Origin: Amorphophallus konjac | Taxonomy: Eukaryota; Streptophyta; Magnoliopsida; Alismatales; Araceae | Length of the DNA stretch: 64,000 nucleotides | NCBI GenBank assembly: GCA_022559845.1 | Contig: CM040120.1 | Span: forward strand, 163,662,334 to 163,726,333 | Reading direction: 5' to 3' | Shown here: piece by piece, positions 34,667 through 45,049 of the stretch | Position numbering within the stretch: position 1 is the first letter of the stretch | How the letters are laid out: each line of letters begins with the position of its first letter | Notes under the pieces: generated by a model | Told to the model about the DNA's origin: nothing | Databases searched by the model: none | The model's input: only the letters and a program-made list of their open reading frames with translations | Program-made: the position numbers and the translations under genes

Positions 34667-36104
34667 CTACCCTCTCCTTTCCTTCTTCATCCCTTGAGCT
34701 AGGATAGCACCTACAGAGTCATCTAGGACAGAAACATAGAGGATAAGTGGTTTGCCCGGAATTGGCGGCCTCAGGACAGGAGGATTGGCCAAATAATCCT
34801 TCAATCCGTCAAAAGCTGCCTGACACTTGTCATCCCAATTAAACTTGACCCCCGGCTTAGTAAGCTCGTAAAACGGCCTGCATCTTTGTGAGTGCTGGGA
34901 GACGAAGCGGCGAATAAATTGCAACCTCTCGATTAATCCTCGAATTTCCTTCAAATTCTTGGGAGGAGGCATATCTCTGATGGCCTTTGCCTTATTGGGA
35001 TCAACTTCAATTCCTCTTTTGCTGACAATAAATCCAAGCAACTTCCCTGATGAAACACCAAATACACATTTCTTGGGGTTCATTTTCAACTGATACTCTC
35101 GTGATCTTTGCAAGACTTTAGCTAAAACCCCAGGATGCTCAATCCTTGTTCTTGATTTTACTACCAGGTCATCCACATACACCTCAATATAAATATGAAT
35201 CATATCATGAAAAATTGCCATCATAGCCCTCTGATAGGTGGCTCCAGCATTCTTGAGTCCAAAAGGCATGACCACATAGCAGTAAGTACCCCATGGTGTA
35301 GTGAATGACGTTTTCTCTTGATCTTCTTCAGCAAGGCGAATCTGATTATAACCCGAAAAAACCATCCATGAAGGAGAGAGTCTCAAATCTTGCCGTATTA
35401 TCAATCAAAATATCAATATGAGGGCGGGGGAAGTCATCTTTAGGACACGCACGGTTGAGGTCCCGAAAGTCTATACAAATCTGAACATTTCCATCTTTCT
35501 TCATGACCGGGACGATGTTAGCCACCCAGTTCGGATAGAGGACAACTCTAACAAATCTAGCCTTATGAAGCTTGTCTACCTCTTCTTTCATCTTTAAAGC
35601 CATGTTAGGGTGGAAACGTCTCAACCGTTGTTTGATCGGGACAGACCCTGGCTTAAGTGTAAGGCGATGTTCAACGAGCGCATGGTCTAATCCAGGCATA
35701 TCTTCATAACTCCACGCAAACGTGTCTTTGTATTCTTGAAGTACCAAAATAAGTGCCTCCTCTTCGGAGGGCGGCAAATTCTTGCTGATCAGGACAATCC
35801 TAGGGTCTTCTTCCGTATCCAAATTTATTTCTTTGGTAGGCTCTTCTACTGAGGCTGATGGTTCGTCAAATCTTCTCATGCCACTAGCAAGGGCATCTGC
35901 CTCGTCCTCATATTCTTCATAACTTTCATCCCCCTCTTCAACGGGGTCTTCATCATTGATGATCTCATAGACACCAAAACCCTCATAAGAAGCACAAGTA
36001 CCCTCATATTCTAACTCTGGTAGGATAATCGGATTCTCTAGAAATTCGGGAAGGGCTGAACAAGCCTGGCACCTTTTGGATAAATCCAACAAAAATCTGA
36101 ACAA
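34667..36104 (-). pseudogene. E2 reverse transcriptase
   Basis: The upstream part (36104-35346) has an acidic linker and then PIKQRLRRFHPNMALKMKEE and ICIDFRDLNRACPKDDFP. A frameshift at about 35350-35400, after SFMDG, passes to the second frame with the GYNQIRLAEEDQEKTSF block, VMPFGLKNAGATYQ, the catalytic YVDDLVVKS and LLGFIVSKRGIEVDP. A further frame change near 34665 leads into RNase H. Three frame breaks in pol contrast with the similar LTRs. Confidence 0.92.
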
Positions 36105-37124
36105 GCTTACCCTTGGATTTCCTATGTGAAACTACCCCATGAATTTTATTATTGGAGGAGGAAGAGCAACTAGCTTGATTGAAGGAAGGAGGTGAAAAAG
36201 TGGATACAGTAGGTGATACAGACGAGGACCCCTCACCAGAGGAAGAGAAAAGATTTACCAATGAATCATGGAAGAGTGGCCCCTGGGTCGGGACACACTC
36301 AGAAGAGAGATAAGAAGTCTCCTCAACGGAGATGGAGGACTGAAGAGTTGGTATTTTGGCATTTTTTTTTCATTTTTATCTTTATCTTCATTTTTATTTT
36401 CCTTTTCTAGAAGAAAGCAATGTGAAGGGAGAATAGGAGGAGGAGTGGAGATTGAAAGTTTGGAGAAAGATTGAATCAGAGATGACCCATGCGGGGGTGT
36501 GATGGAGAGTTTGGGGAATTGCTTGAGGAGCAAGGGAGCAATTGAAAGAGAGACTTGCATTGAATTTGGGGAAAAGCTGATCATGATCGGAGGCGGTCTC
36601 GGCACGTGAGAAAATAATTGAGAATGCAGAGAAGCAAGAAGAGACGGATGCATAGAAGTAAGAGAGAAAAGGCCGGCCTACAGCCTGTCTATTGTAAATC
36701 CTTCTTCATATGGTACATCAGGCTCTCCAGTGTCCGTATAATCACTCAGCAGCTGCCTCTTGTCTGTTATCACAACAAGCTTTTCAATCAAGTCGTGGAT
36801 CAGTGGTGGCCATTCTGGATCTGTCGGCATGAAGAGACGGCTTAAGGCAATAGTGATGTCATTCATATCAAACCATCTATACCAGTCACACTCTGGATCA
36901 TCCATTTTCCTTCTCTTATCAGGCCTTAGAGATTCCAGGGCTTTGTATGTGACCAGTGGAGCAATATGTCAAGCAAACTGTCTAGCATGAACATCTTGGC
37001 AGTCTAACATGGAAGTGATTATTATAGTCTGCTCATTATTTTGGACGCCACATTTAATAAAATGTGTCTGTAATGTCCATGTAAGCGGTTGGCGATCTGT
37101 CTTTAAAGTGGATGTCATGACTGC
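36105..37124 (-). pseudogene. E2 linker between protease and RT
   Basis: Several short minus-strand frames occupy this gap. 36905-36678 reads as a 75-residue acidic segment (MDDPECDWYRWFDMND...), probably part of pol. 36653-36004 is Ser/Pro-rich. No catalytic motif is seen. In the related Ogre elements an intron lies between protease and RT, and I cannot decide here between an intron and a decayed linker. Confidence 0.45.
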
Positions 37125-38300
37125 CTATGGTTCATTTTCATCTTTGCTCAACCCTTTGTAGCCTAGACCGCCTCGTGCAATCAATTTCTGTGACTTGACA
37201 GGCCTAGTTTTGCCCTGACAATTGACACCCAGGCCTTTGCCGACCTGGTACCACATTCTCATCAAAATATTCCATCCCGGGGTGTTCATTGTGTTCTTCT
37301 TCTTCTTCCCCTTGGAGGTTAGGGGTGTCATGGCAACTGTTGTAACTGTCTCGGGTGGCATCGACCGTGGGTGAGGGATATCCAGCACTGATAGCAACGA
37401 TTTATTGGAAGGCCAAATAGAAGGAACTGACGTTGCTAGGTGTATGTCTTCATCAGGCAGGATCGGCATGCTAGTCACTTTGATAATGCGGCCCTTGTGT
37501 GGAAACTTGAGGCATTGATGATTTGTAGAGGGCACTGCATCTAACTGTTGAATATAGGGGCGACCCAAGATGCCATTGAATGTTGGATCCATATCCAAAA
37601 TGTGAAAATCGACTGTGATTGTTGCTGGACCCAAACTAACCTTTAATGTTATCATGCCCAAAGGAGGTTTCTTAGTATTGTCGTATGCTGTGACTGTTAT
37701 GGTAGATGGCCCAATCTGATTTTCTAGAATGCCGCACATCTTCAAAGTGGTGGGCGGCAAAACATTGATGGATGCCCCAGTGTCCACCAAATATTGTTTT
37801 ACTGCCACCTTATTGATATCCACTGTGATGCATAAAGCATACTTTCTTGCCGGTTGAGGTGCCAGTTCATGTTCATAAAAAGTAATTGCCGGCTGACTAC
37901 TAGCGGGCGTCAAGACTGTGGTTATCTGCTCGGCAGGGATGTCCTCATTGACCATAACTTTCTATAAGTATTCCTTTAAAGCCAATTGATGAGTGGTTAA
38001 CCTCTTAATCAATTCTAGAATAGAGATTCTTGCTGGAGTTCGGTCAAGATGCTTCAGTAAATCATATTGAGTGCCTGGCACGGACTCTTGCTCCTGTTCT
38101 TGTTCATTTGGCCCCTGTGCGGGCTCCTGCTCTCTTTGGGGAAAGATGCGCTGGAACATCCATCCACTACGGAGCGGTGCCATGGTTCGACGCGCCTCTG
38201 TCGGGGCAAGGATGGAGGGAGGATTGGAAGAAGAAGGGGTGTTAGCATTGAAAATTGGTGGAGGAGTGTTTGAAGAAGAAATCGGTGAGGAATTCGACAA
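37125..38300 (-). pseudogene. E2 aspartic protease with G-patch-like segment
   Basis: The retroviral-type protease is marked by VDTGASINVLP (intact Asp-Thr-Gly) and ILGRPYIQ. Downstream is a Gly-rich G-patch-like segment (MWYQVGKGLGVNCQG and ARGGLGYKG), common in Tat pol. Upstream (38300-37962) a Gln/Glu-rich linker is in the same frame, separated by one TAG. Ends at 37125. Confidence 0.85.
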
Positions 38301-38546
38301 GGCAGCCCCCGTAGGAGGCGTAGGAGTAGGAAGGGGTGCCCGAGTGTGGGAAGTGCTAGCGGATTGAACAAGGAGGGTTCGGGGTATAAATGGTGGCTGA
38401 GCTGATGGTGGAGGTGTCCTTGCTGGCGGAGGAGTGATGGCAGTGGATGTAACCGGTGCTGGTGCCGGGCGAATGAGGAGTGGCCTAGATGGTCATGGCG
38501 AAGGATTGGTGGCGAATGATGGAGTTTGCTGGGTCGGAGGCTGTGG

Positions 38547-39155
38547 TCATGGTGGACGGGTAAGGAGAGACCGGGTTGGCAAGGATGAGGAATTAGTGGG
38601 GACAGATGGGTTAACGGGGCGCAAAAGGTGGCGACCTAATTGAGGGGTAGAAGAAGAAGGAAGTGTGCGCAAAAGGCGCGGAGGTTGATTTGAATTATGA
38701 TTGAATGCCCCGACAGAGGCGTTTTCTTCGTGCCATCCCTGCCCTCTCTCTACTTCGTGGAGAGACGTGACTGGGTTCACATGCTGATTTGCTTGGTGCT
38801 CCGGCAATGGGTTTTGGACAATCCCCATATCTTGCTGAGGTGCTGGAGCTTGCTGTTGTACTGGTGGAGCTGGTTGCTGCGGCTGCTGAGCCTGCTGTTG
38901 CCGAGGAGGCCTTCTTACTTTCATAGCAGCGATGAACTGTCTCATCTCGTCCCAATTAATGCCACCCTGGTCATTTAAATCATAGATGTAGTCCTTGAAG
39001 TGAAAGCAATGGTCAATATTGTGACCAGGGGAGCGGTGGAAAATACAATAGCGGGACGTGTCAACATTAGCGGGCCACGCTGTCCTTTCTTTTGGTAACA
39101 TGAGTAGATTAGCAGCCATCAGAGCATTAAATATATCTGGGAGACTTTCTGGCAA
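38547..39155 (-). pseudogene. E2 gag C-terminal part (zinc-binding, Gln/Pro-rich)
   Basis: This frame contains CIFHRSPGHNIDHCFHFKD, a Cys/His cluster typical of Tat gag proteins in place of a standard knuckle, followed by a Gln/Pro-rich stretch. It follows gag in another frame, so a frameshift lies near 39155-39372. Confidence 0.75.
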
Positions 39156-39371
39156 CGGCGGATAATGGGCCCTTTTGGGGCCAAGTGGTCTCCTTTGCTG
39201 TTGTTGTTGCGGGCCATAGTTGGTGGGTGGCGGTACTTGGTGGTACTGTTGCGGAGTTGAGGGGTCTGTATGTGGTGTTTGGTTTTGTGGAGGAGCAAGG
39301 GAAGGTTGAGGAGCAAATTGGTGTTGTGGGGGTGAGTGGAAGAGGGTGTTTTATTGTGGAGGTGGCGGGGG

Positions 39372-40697
39372 TCATGGGTTAGATTGACGAAAAGGTGTGG
39401 AGTTGCCGACCGCGCCAACTTGCTCATTGATGACGGTGCCCTCAGTCGTGGGCCCGCTATTGTTGGCATTTGTATTTTTCTTGACCAACCGTGGTTTCGG
39501 TTCGAACATGCCCATGATGGGCGAATCCTTCATCTGAGTTTGAATATATCGAGCTCTTTCATAGAGCTCCTCCATGGTGGTCAGTCTGTTCATGGCTAAT
39601 ATATGCCGGAACTGAGGGGTTGCATTTGAAATAATCATTTTAACCTGCTCTGGTTCTGACAAAGTATCTTTCAATTTCTCGGCCATTGATCGCCATCTAT
39701 CAGCAAATATGATGAAGTCCTCCTCGGGCTTCATTTTCTCTGCAACCAGGTCCGTAACAGATAGAGAGGGTCCAACCCGGTCCCTATACTTCTGCAAGAA
39801 TTTCCTTTGAACCACATCAAAGTTGCTGGCATCTGTCGGATCCAAGGAATAGAACCACTCGAGGGCTGGCCCCTCTAGGGATCTTCTAAACAAATAAGCC
39901 AGTGAGGCTTTGTTGCCTTGCCAAAAAGAGGTCTCATACATAAAATCCTTCAAGTGAATAAATGGATTGCCAGTTCCATTGTATCGTCGAAAATTCGGCA
40001 TCTCAGAAGGTGGTAAGTGAAAAACTGGCAATGTAGGCAGAGAGATCTCTGGAGCATTCTTGGCAGCAGTAACCTTGTTGAGTTGTTCTTCCATGCTAGC
40101 CAATTTCTGAAGGAGCAAAGCATTAGTGTCTGACTCGACCGGGGCCGAATTTGGAATGAAGGTATTTGGCATAGGCGTCCTTAGAATTTGGGGAGGTTGA
40201 AAGAATTGGGGCCTAGCCGCGGAATAAATTGCCTGTTGGGCCGGCATGGTCGCACCGGGCGTTGGTGGACAAGAGGGGGGTTTGTGCAAAACCGCCTGGT
40301 CATTAACAACGTGATGGCCACTCGCGGCCAGAGGGGGATTGGAAGATGAAGAGGGAATAGATTTCCCTTTCAAAGCAGCCTGAACTGCCTGCCGCTGGGA
40401 ATCGTCCAACTGAGATAGAGCGTAAATCAAATCATTGACATTGAAGGATGGGGAGGTGTTCCCCGATGTGTTCTGATTGGATGGTAAAGCTTGAGAAGAG
40501 GGTTCAACCTCGTGAGTTGTGGTGTCAACCACATGAATTTGAGAATAATGAACCTGAGACGGAGGGTGGTTTCCCTCATGATAGATGGAATCTTGGAGGG
40601 GTGCCTCATAATATTGATCAAAAATATTTTCTTCCACATCATCATAGGCGTACCCGTAGCTTGCCATGTTGATAATCTTACTTGAACGGAGTTGCAT
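39372..40697 (-). pseudogene. E2 gag capsid domain
   Basis: A 441-codon open frame starts at 40697 (MQLRSSKIINMASYGYAYDD). It has a disordered N-terminal 190 residues, a short coiled coil (LLLQKLASMEEQLNKVTAAK) and the retrotransposon gag domain (PEFRRY-like FRRYNGTGNPFIHLKDF, then LAYLFRRSLEGPALEWFYSL and RWRSMAEKL). It forms the particle around element RNA. The frame itself is intact, and gag breaks only downstream. Confidence 0.88.
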
Positions 40698-40951
40698 GTT
40701 TAAGCAGAGAAGCTTATTTTGGAGGAATTATAATGGCAGTAATCACTCAATCCAATCAAGTTATGCAAACAAGTTGTAATGAACGCAAGCTTTTAGATTC
40801 AAGTCTGAGATTAGAGTGAATTAAATTGATGTACAATCCTCTCTCTTTGTAGTGTAGAACTTAGTTGTGAGTTTTGGTTGTGATATCTGGGTTAACTAAG
40901 TTCTTTCTCTCTCCTCACCAACGGTGGGCTATCTAAACTCGGGTACCTCAA

Positions 40952-41090
40952 GGTACAACCAGCCCGGCGTCCGTGAGGGAATCCACGGGTGCGGGGACTT
41001 ACGGAGGTCTTGGAAAAGGGATTTCCGGTCCAAAGAGACGGAATGCTCAATGGAGGGTTATCCCGATTCCAAGAGAGGTGTGTGGAATCC
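40952..41090 (+). repeat. Module shared by E1 LTR and E2 leader (copy in E2)
   Basis: It begins GGTACAACCA and follows the same order of blocks as 12951-13080 and 20955-21084: CGGCGTCC, GGGAATCC, GCGGGGACTTAC, GGAGGTCTTG, GATTTCC. Similarity is strongest over the first 100 bp. Lines up in the same orientation relative to both elements. Confidence 0.7.
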
Positions 41091-41209
41091 TAGTGTAGAG
41101 AGAGGAGGTCTCTCAACCTAATGCCACAAAATGCAGAATAATATAAGCAGATCACACCAATATAATCAAATGATGAATGTAAGAATCAATCCAGCATGAA
41201 TAAACACAG

Positions 41210-41600
41210 GAAGCAAGTCTCTGTGAACGCAGAGGAAAGAGACGACTCTGAAGCAGTCGCTACTAATGGAAGAGACGACAGTGTGGCTGTCGTGAATCAC
41301 TGTGAGGCGCTCACAGACAGTGCAAAACCGCGCCTTAGTGTGAGGCGCTATATGTGAAAAGGACGCCTCGGACAGAGGGCGTCAAATGTGAGTGGTGCAC
41401 ACGATCAGAATAAAAAACACGCATTGATGTAAGGCGCTAATCAATAAAAGGACACCCGTAGAGAAGGGCGCGAATTCACAGAAAGAGTAAAAAAACAAGA
41501 GACGCGATGAAAGACGCCTTGGCAGAAGGCGTTAAACAGAAAAAGGACTCCCTGGATCAAGGCCTTAACTCAAAAAGCACCTTTACAGAAGGCGTTAATT
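41210..41600. repeat. Hairpin array in E2 leader
   Basis: Perfect pairs are ACGACAG with CTGTCGT (41275-41293, 5-nt loop) and ACGCCTT with AAGGCGT (41514-41532, 5-nt loop). Others near 41240, 41330, 41365, 41420, 41455, 41560 and 41585 are imperfect. The arm sequences differ from those in gene B intron 1. Confidence 0.8.
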
Positions 41601-41654
41601 TAGGAAAATCACCGGACTGGCTGATCTCGGAGTGTGCAGTGTGCACAGTGGAGG

Positions 41655-41785
41655 GTGCCCGTAGGGCACAAGGGAGGGGTACCGTGGGTACCAAAGGGAA
41701 AGGGCACACGTGGGTGCCAAAGGGGAAAGGGCACGCGTGGGTGCCAATGGGAAAGGGCACACGTGGGTGCCGATAGGAAAGGGGT
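41655..41785. repeat. 26-bp minisatellite in E2 leader
   Basis: Four units with the core GGGCACACGTGGGTGCC lie in tandem. Each contains GGCAC and GTGCC arms around a 6-nt centre, so each unit is itself a potential hairpin. It lies next to the primer-binding site. Confidence 0.8.
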
Positions 41786-41807
41786 AATCAACAGAAAAAT
41801 AGTGGAA

Positions 41808-41825
41808 GTCCCACCGTGATCGCCA
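41808..41825 (-). other. E2 primer-binding site candidate
   Basis: The minus strand reads TGGCGATCACGGTGGGAC three bases after the 5' LTR end. The TGG start fits the CCA end of a tRNA. I cannot assign the tRNA with confidence. It is not initiator Met. Confidence 0.6.
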
Positions 41826-41828
41826 ATT

Positions 41829-43182
41829 TGTAGATTATGAAAAATCCACTTTTAAGACAAAAATAATAATAATAAGATGAAGAAGAATGGAGACAATGAT
41901 AAAAAGGGAGTGTGAGGGAGCACGTGGTGCTAATAAGGAGTGTGATCGCCAGAGGGGTTACCTCAAGAAGAAAGAAGATGATCGCGAATACCTGATGAAG
42001 ATGAAGATGCGGGATGGATGTAGATTCCTTCCTCCTCCTTCTACCGGCCGGCCGATGAAGGGGGTTTTCCTCTTGATTACCCTTGAACAAAGAACAAACA
42101 AAAGAAGAAGGGATTAGCCAAACGTGAGTGTAGTATCAATTCGAAAGAACAAATCGGATGATGAAAGTGAAGCATAAAGTGTGCACCTTTTAGTTATTTT
42201 TTTAAAACCCCTAATAGAATTAGGGAAGGAGAAGATGCAAAGAAAAACTAATGCAAGAGAAGACTATATGATGATGCTGAACAACGATAGAACAATGATG
42301 AGATGATAAAGATAAACGAACAGAAAGGAGCCCCTGCTATTCCTGACAACAGTAAAGGGAAACTACGTTGATGCTACAGCTATGGTTAGTGCAGCAGGAG
42401 GGAGATGATGAAGAGAGCCCTTTCCGTTCTTCTGTAAACTCTAATCTCTGTCTGAGCAATAGCTCTCTGTAAACTAGCTTCTGTAACCTCAATCGGCAGC
42501 ACCCCCCCCCCCCCCCCGCGTAGTCGTCCTCGCGCGAGATCAACCAGGGCATCCTTTTATAGGGTTTCGATCACAGATAATCACAGATTTGGGAAGATAA
42601 GATCAAGCAATGATCATAAATAGCAAGGACTCTAGTTCCCGAATCGAGCAAGTGATTAATCAAGGTAGGGAACTCTCCAGGAAAGGTGTACCCAAACAGG
42701 ACACAGAAGGGTGAGAGACGACCCTCAGAAAGGCATCAATTAAAATTGACGACCTGCCCTAAGGCGTTAATTCAAAACATGACTGGGACAAAGGCGTCAA
42801 CTCCTGGATTTGAATTTAGTAATAAAAAATCTTCCTTATTTGAAAATTGTGAAGAGACGCCTGAAGAATTGGCGTTAATTGAAAACACGCCCTAAGAAAG
42901 GACGTTATTCATTAATTTTCAAATCGTAATTGGACTCTCATAATACCAGGAATTGACGCCCTTATGTATGGTCGTCCTTTCTTGAGAACACGCCCCAGAT
43001 AAGGTCGCTATTTAAATAACGCCCCTTTTCAAGTCGCTAATTACAAAAATGCAAGAAAAATCATAAAAACCCACACAAAAATAGAAAAACTTTATATTAT
43101 AGAAACATTGAAGTTCACTTTGGGGCGTTATCATAGTAACATGAGATTTGATCAACATAGTATCAATTTTGGCGTGTCTACA
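41829..43182 (-). repeat. E2 5' LTR with promoter
   Basis: This 1354-bp LTR is the promoter copy of E2. On the minus strand TATAAAAG lies at 42554-42561, about 620 bp after the LTR start, and would drive gag-pol. The hairpin array is at 42715-43030, upstream of the TATA box and so in U3. It ends in TCTACA at 43182 followed by the CTTAC duplicate. Confidence 0.94.
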
Positions 43183-43187
43183 CTTAC

Positions 43188-43789
43188 CTTGATTCTTCAT
43201 GAGCCAAAAGTAAGGGTCGCTCAGTTCAGAAATGGGTTCTATTTATAGGGATTTAGCTAGGGTTTGAGGAATAGATCGATTCTAGAGTCCTTACTAGTGC
43301 TTAGATCGATCTCAGACAGTCCTTTACATGCCTACTAATCCTCCAATCTCGATCCCTAATGAATAGAGTAGCAAAGGTCCAATCTTTTTGCAAGTTCCTC
43401 CATTTAGGGAACTGACAAAGGTGTAACGCATCAGGTCTAGTGCATTACATAGCTGTAGCGATCGCCCGATAGACCGTTACATCAAACGTGTATAGAGTTT
43501 TAGTTTATTAAAACTCTTTTACTCGTTTATCCCTCTAATTATCTATATAAAGAGTATTTATCTTTAAAATTCGTGGATAGGCTAAATAACCTTCTAGAAT
43601 ATGGGCCAAACTTAATGGGCTTGGTCCTTAACCATTTTGGATCATATTTAGATAGGCTAGGTTAATTATTTTAACACAATTGGGCCTTATAATAACTTAT
43701 TAATCCAATAATCCATTTATTAATTTATTTAGGCCTTTATAAATTCTAGAAAACCCAAAAATTACTTATATAAATTTTGGAGCACTACA
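43188..43789 (-). repeat. E1 5' LTR, second part
   Basis: This is colinear with 14285-14885. It begins after the right CTTAC duplicate (43183-43187) and ends in CACTACA at 43789, followed by the GATTT duplicate of E1 and the tandem array. Together the two parts make 3326 bp against 3327 bp for the other LTR, which confirms the nesting. Confidence 0.93.
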
Positions 43790-44320
43790 GATTTCAGCAA
43801 GGTTGGTGCTTGACTTCTTGTCGGGACCAGCCGCTAAAACCCAATAGCTTAGACCTTACGTCTAAGATCGGCTTAAACGATTCCTTGCATTGGCATTTAC
43901 CCAACGCCAATGATTTCACGAAGGTTGGTGCATGACTTCTTATCAGGACCAGCCGCTATAACCCAACGGCTTAGACCTTCCATCTAAGGCCGACTTAAAC
44001 GCTATCCTTGCATTGGCATATACCCAATGCCAATGATTTCACCAAGGTTGGTGCCTGAATTCTTGTCGGGACCAGCCACTATAACCTAACGGCTTAGACC
44101 TTCCATATAAGGCCGGATTAAACGATATCCTTGCGTAGGTATATATCCTATGCCAATGATTTCATCAGAGTTGGCGCATGACTCCTTGTCGGGACCAGCC
44201 GCTAAAACCTAACGGCTTAGACCTTCTGGCTAAGACCGGATCAAATAACATCCTTGCATTGACATATACCCTATGTCAATGATACCGCCATGATTTGCGC
44301 TTGACTCTTTGTTAGAGCCA
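43790..44320. repeat. Tandem array, unit about 123 bp (right half)
   Basis: It begins inside a unit with GATTT, the E1 target duplicate, exactly where the left half broke off. AAGGTTGG-type markers at about 43797, 43919, 44042 and 44165 keep the 123-bp period, giving just over four units. It degenerates towards 44320 and leads to the E3 polypurine tract. Confidence 0.9.
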
Positions 44321-44454
44321 GCTAATCTAGTCCCACCGGGGTCCACCCTAGTTCATTATTACAGGCCTTCCATCCCATCCTTTATGCAAAATCTATCTTC
44401 CTTGCGTCAGCAATCTACACCCGTGTGCCCCACACACTCGTTCCCGCCACTCAC

Positions 44455-44464
44455 GGGTGGGGGG
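44455..44464 (+). other. E3 polypurine tract
   Basis: GGGTGGGGGG, then CATT, then the LTR start TGTGGACGC. It shows that the element owning the tandem array runs on the plus strand and that the LTR to the right is its 3' LTR. Bases 44321-44454 are the last part of its 3' UTR and hold nothing else I can name. Confidence 0.75.
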
Positions 44465-44539
44465 CATTTGTGGACGCTTAAAAATTGGCATTAAAAGCCA
44501 AGCAAAGTTAGCTGAAGAAAAGAAGAAAGGGGCGCTAAA

Positions 44540-44860
44540 CAACTAGCTGCATAGACGCACATGAAGAAATAAAATAGAAGGTGTCCTGCTGGCTAACAAG
44601 GCTGCGTGGACGCACAATGCTAGTGGCGTCGATGCAGGCTTCAAAAGCTGGCTGCTGAGCGTGCTGGACGAAGGGGTACGACGATGCACAACCCCAGATG
44701 CATCGACGCATCTGAAGACAGAACGAAAAGAAGCTACTAGGCGATCGACAGTGCGCCAATGCAACTCGCATCCCGCGTCGACGCATTTGAAGCTGAAGAA
44801 GAAAAAACTTCCCACGCCAATAGGTTGCATCGACGTAGCTCACTGGCTACGTCGACACAC
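44540..44860. repeat. GCATCGACGC hairpin array in E3 LTR (first block)
   Basis: The motif GCRTCGAYGC is repeated. The best hairpin is CAGATGC, 6-nt loop, GCATCTG at 44695-44714. It lies upstream of the TATA box, in U3. A second block is at 47565-47815. Confidence 0.75.
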
Positions 44861-45049
44861 CCTCAGCAGCGTGAAGAGGCTATACTTGCTCCGAACTCGA
44901 TCGTGGCACATGATCTCACCTCGGTACGATGGCGCTGGCTTCGAGAAGGTGCGTGGAGGCCATATGGGATGCATGGCTAGGAGATCTCTAATGATTGGAG
45001 ATTATTCCTGGCCCTGCCTTGAGGGTGAAGAAATCCCCCGTGCAGTTGC

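Larger units (their letters stand above)
40698..41807 (-). other. E2 leader between PBS and gag
   Basis: This untranslated leader holds three things: the module shared with the E1 LTR (40952-41090), a hairpin array (41210-41600) and a 26-bp minisatellite (41655-41785). I see no coding frame. Confidence 0.75.
22287..43182 (-). mobile_element. E2: Tat-lineage Ty3/Gypsy element with antisense PMD genes
   Basis: E2 is a 20,896-bp LTR element on the minus strand, nested in the 5' LTR of E1. LTRs are 22287-23638 (3') and 41829-43182 (5'), with ends TGTAGA...TCTACA and a 5-bp target duplication CTTAC (22282-22286 and 43183-43187). Minus-strand order is PBS, leader, gag, protease, RT, RNase H, a second RNase H, integrase, then a 9-kb region before the 3' LTR with two spliced genes on the opposite strand. 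The duplicate RNase H and antisense genes between pol and 3' LTR are known marks of the Tat lineage. The subgroup cannot be named from sequence alone. Confidence 0.92.
11559..43789 (-). mobile_element. E1: Tekay-like Ty3/Gypsy chromovirus, interrupted by E2
   Basis: E1 is a complete LTR retrotransposon in minus orientation. The 3' LTR is 11559-14885 and the 5' LTR is 19563-22286 plus 43188-43789. Both run TGTAGTG...GGGCGTGACA on the element strand and are 3327 and 3326 bp long once E2 is removed. A 5-bp target duplication GATTT flanks it (11554-11558 and 43790-43794). Internal order on the minus strand is PBS, gag, protease, RT, RNase H, integrase, chromodomain, polypurine tract. The chromodomain and gag type point to the Tekay (Del) clade. 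Without E2 the element is about 11.3 kb. Stops and one frameshift show it is inactive. Confidence 0.93.
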
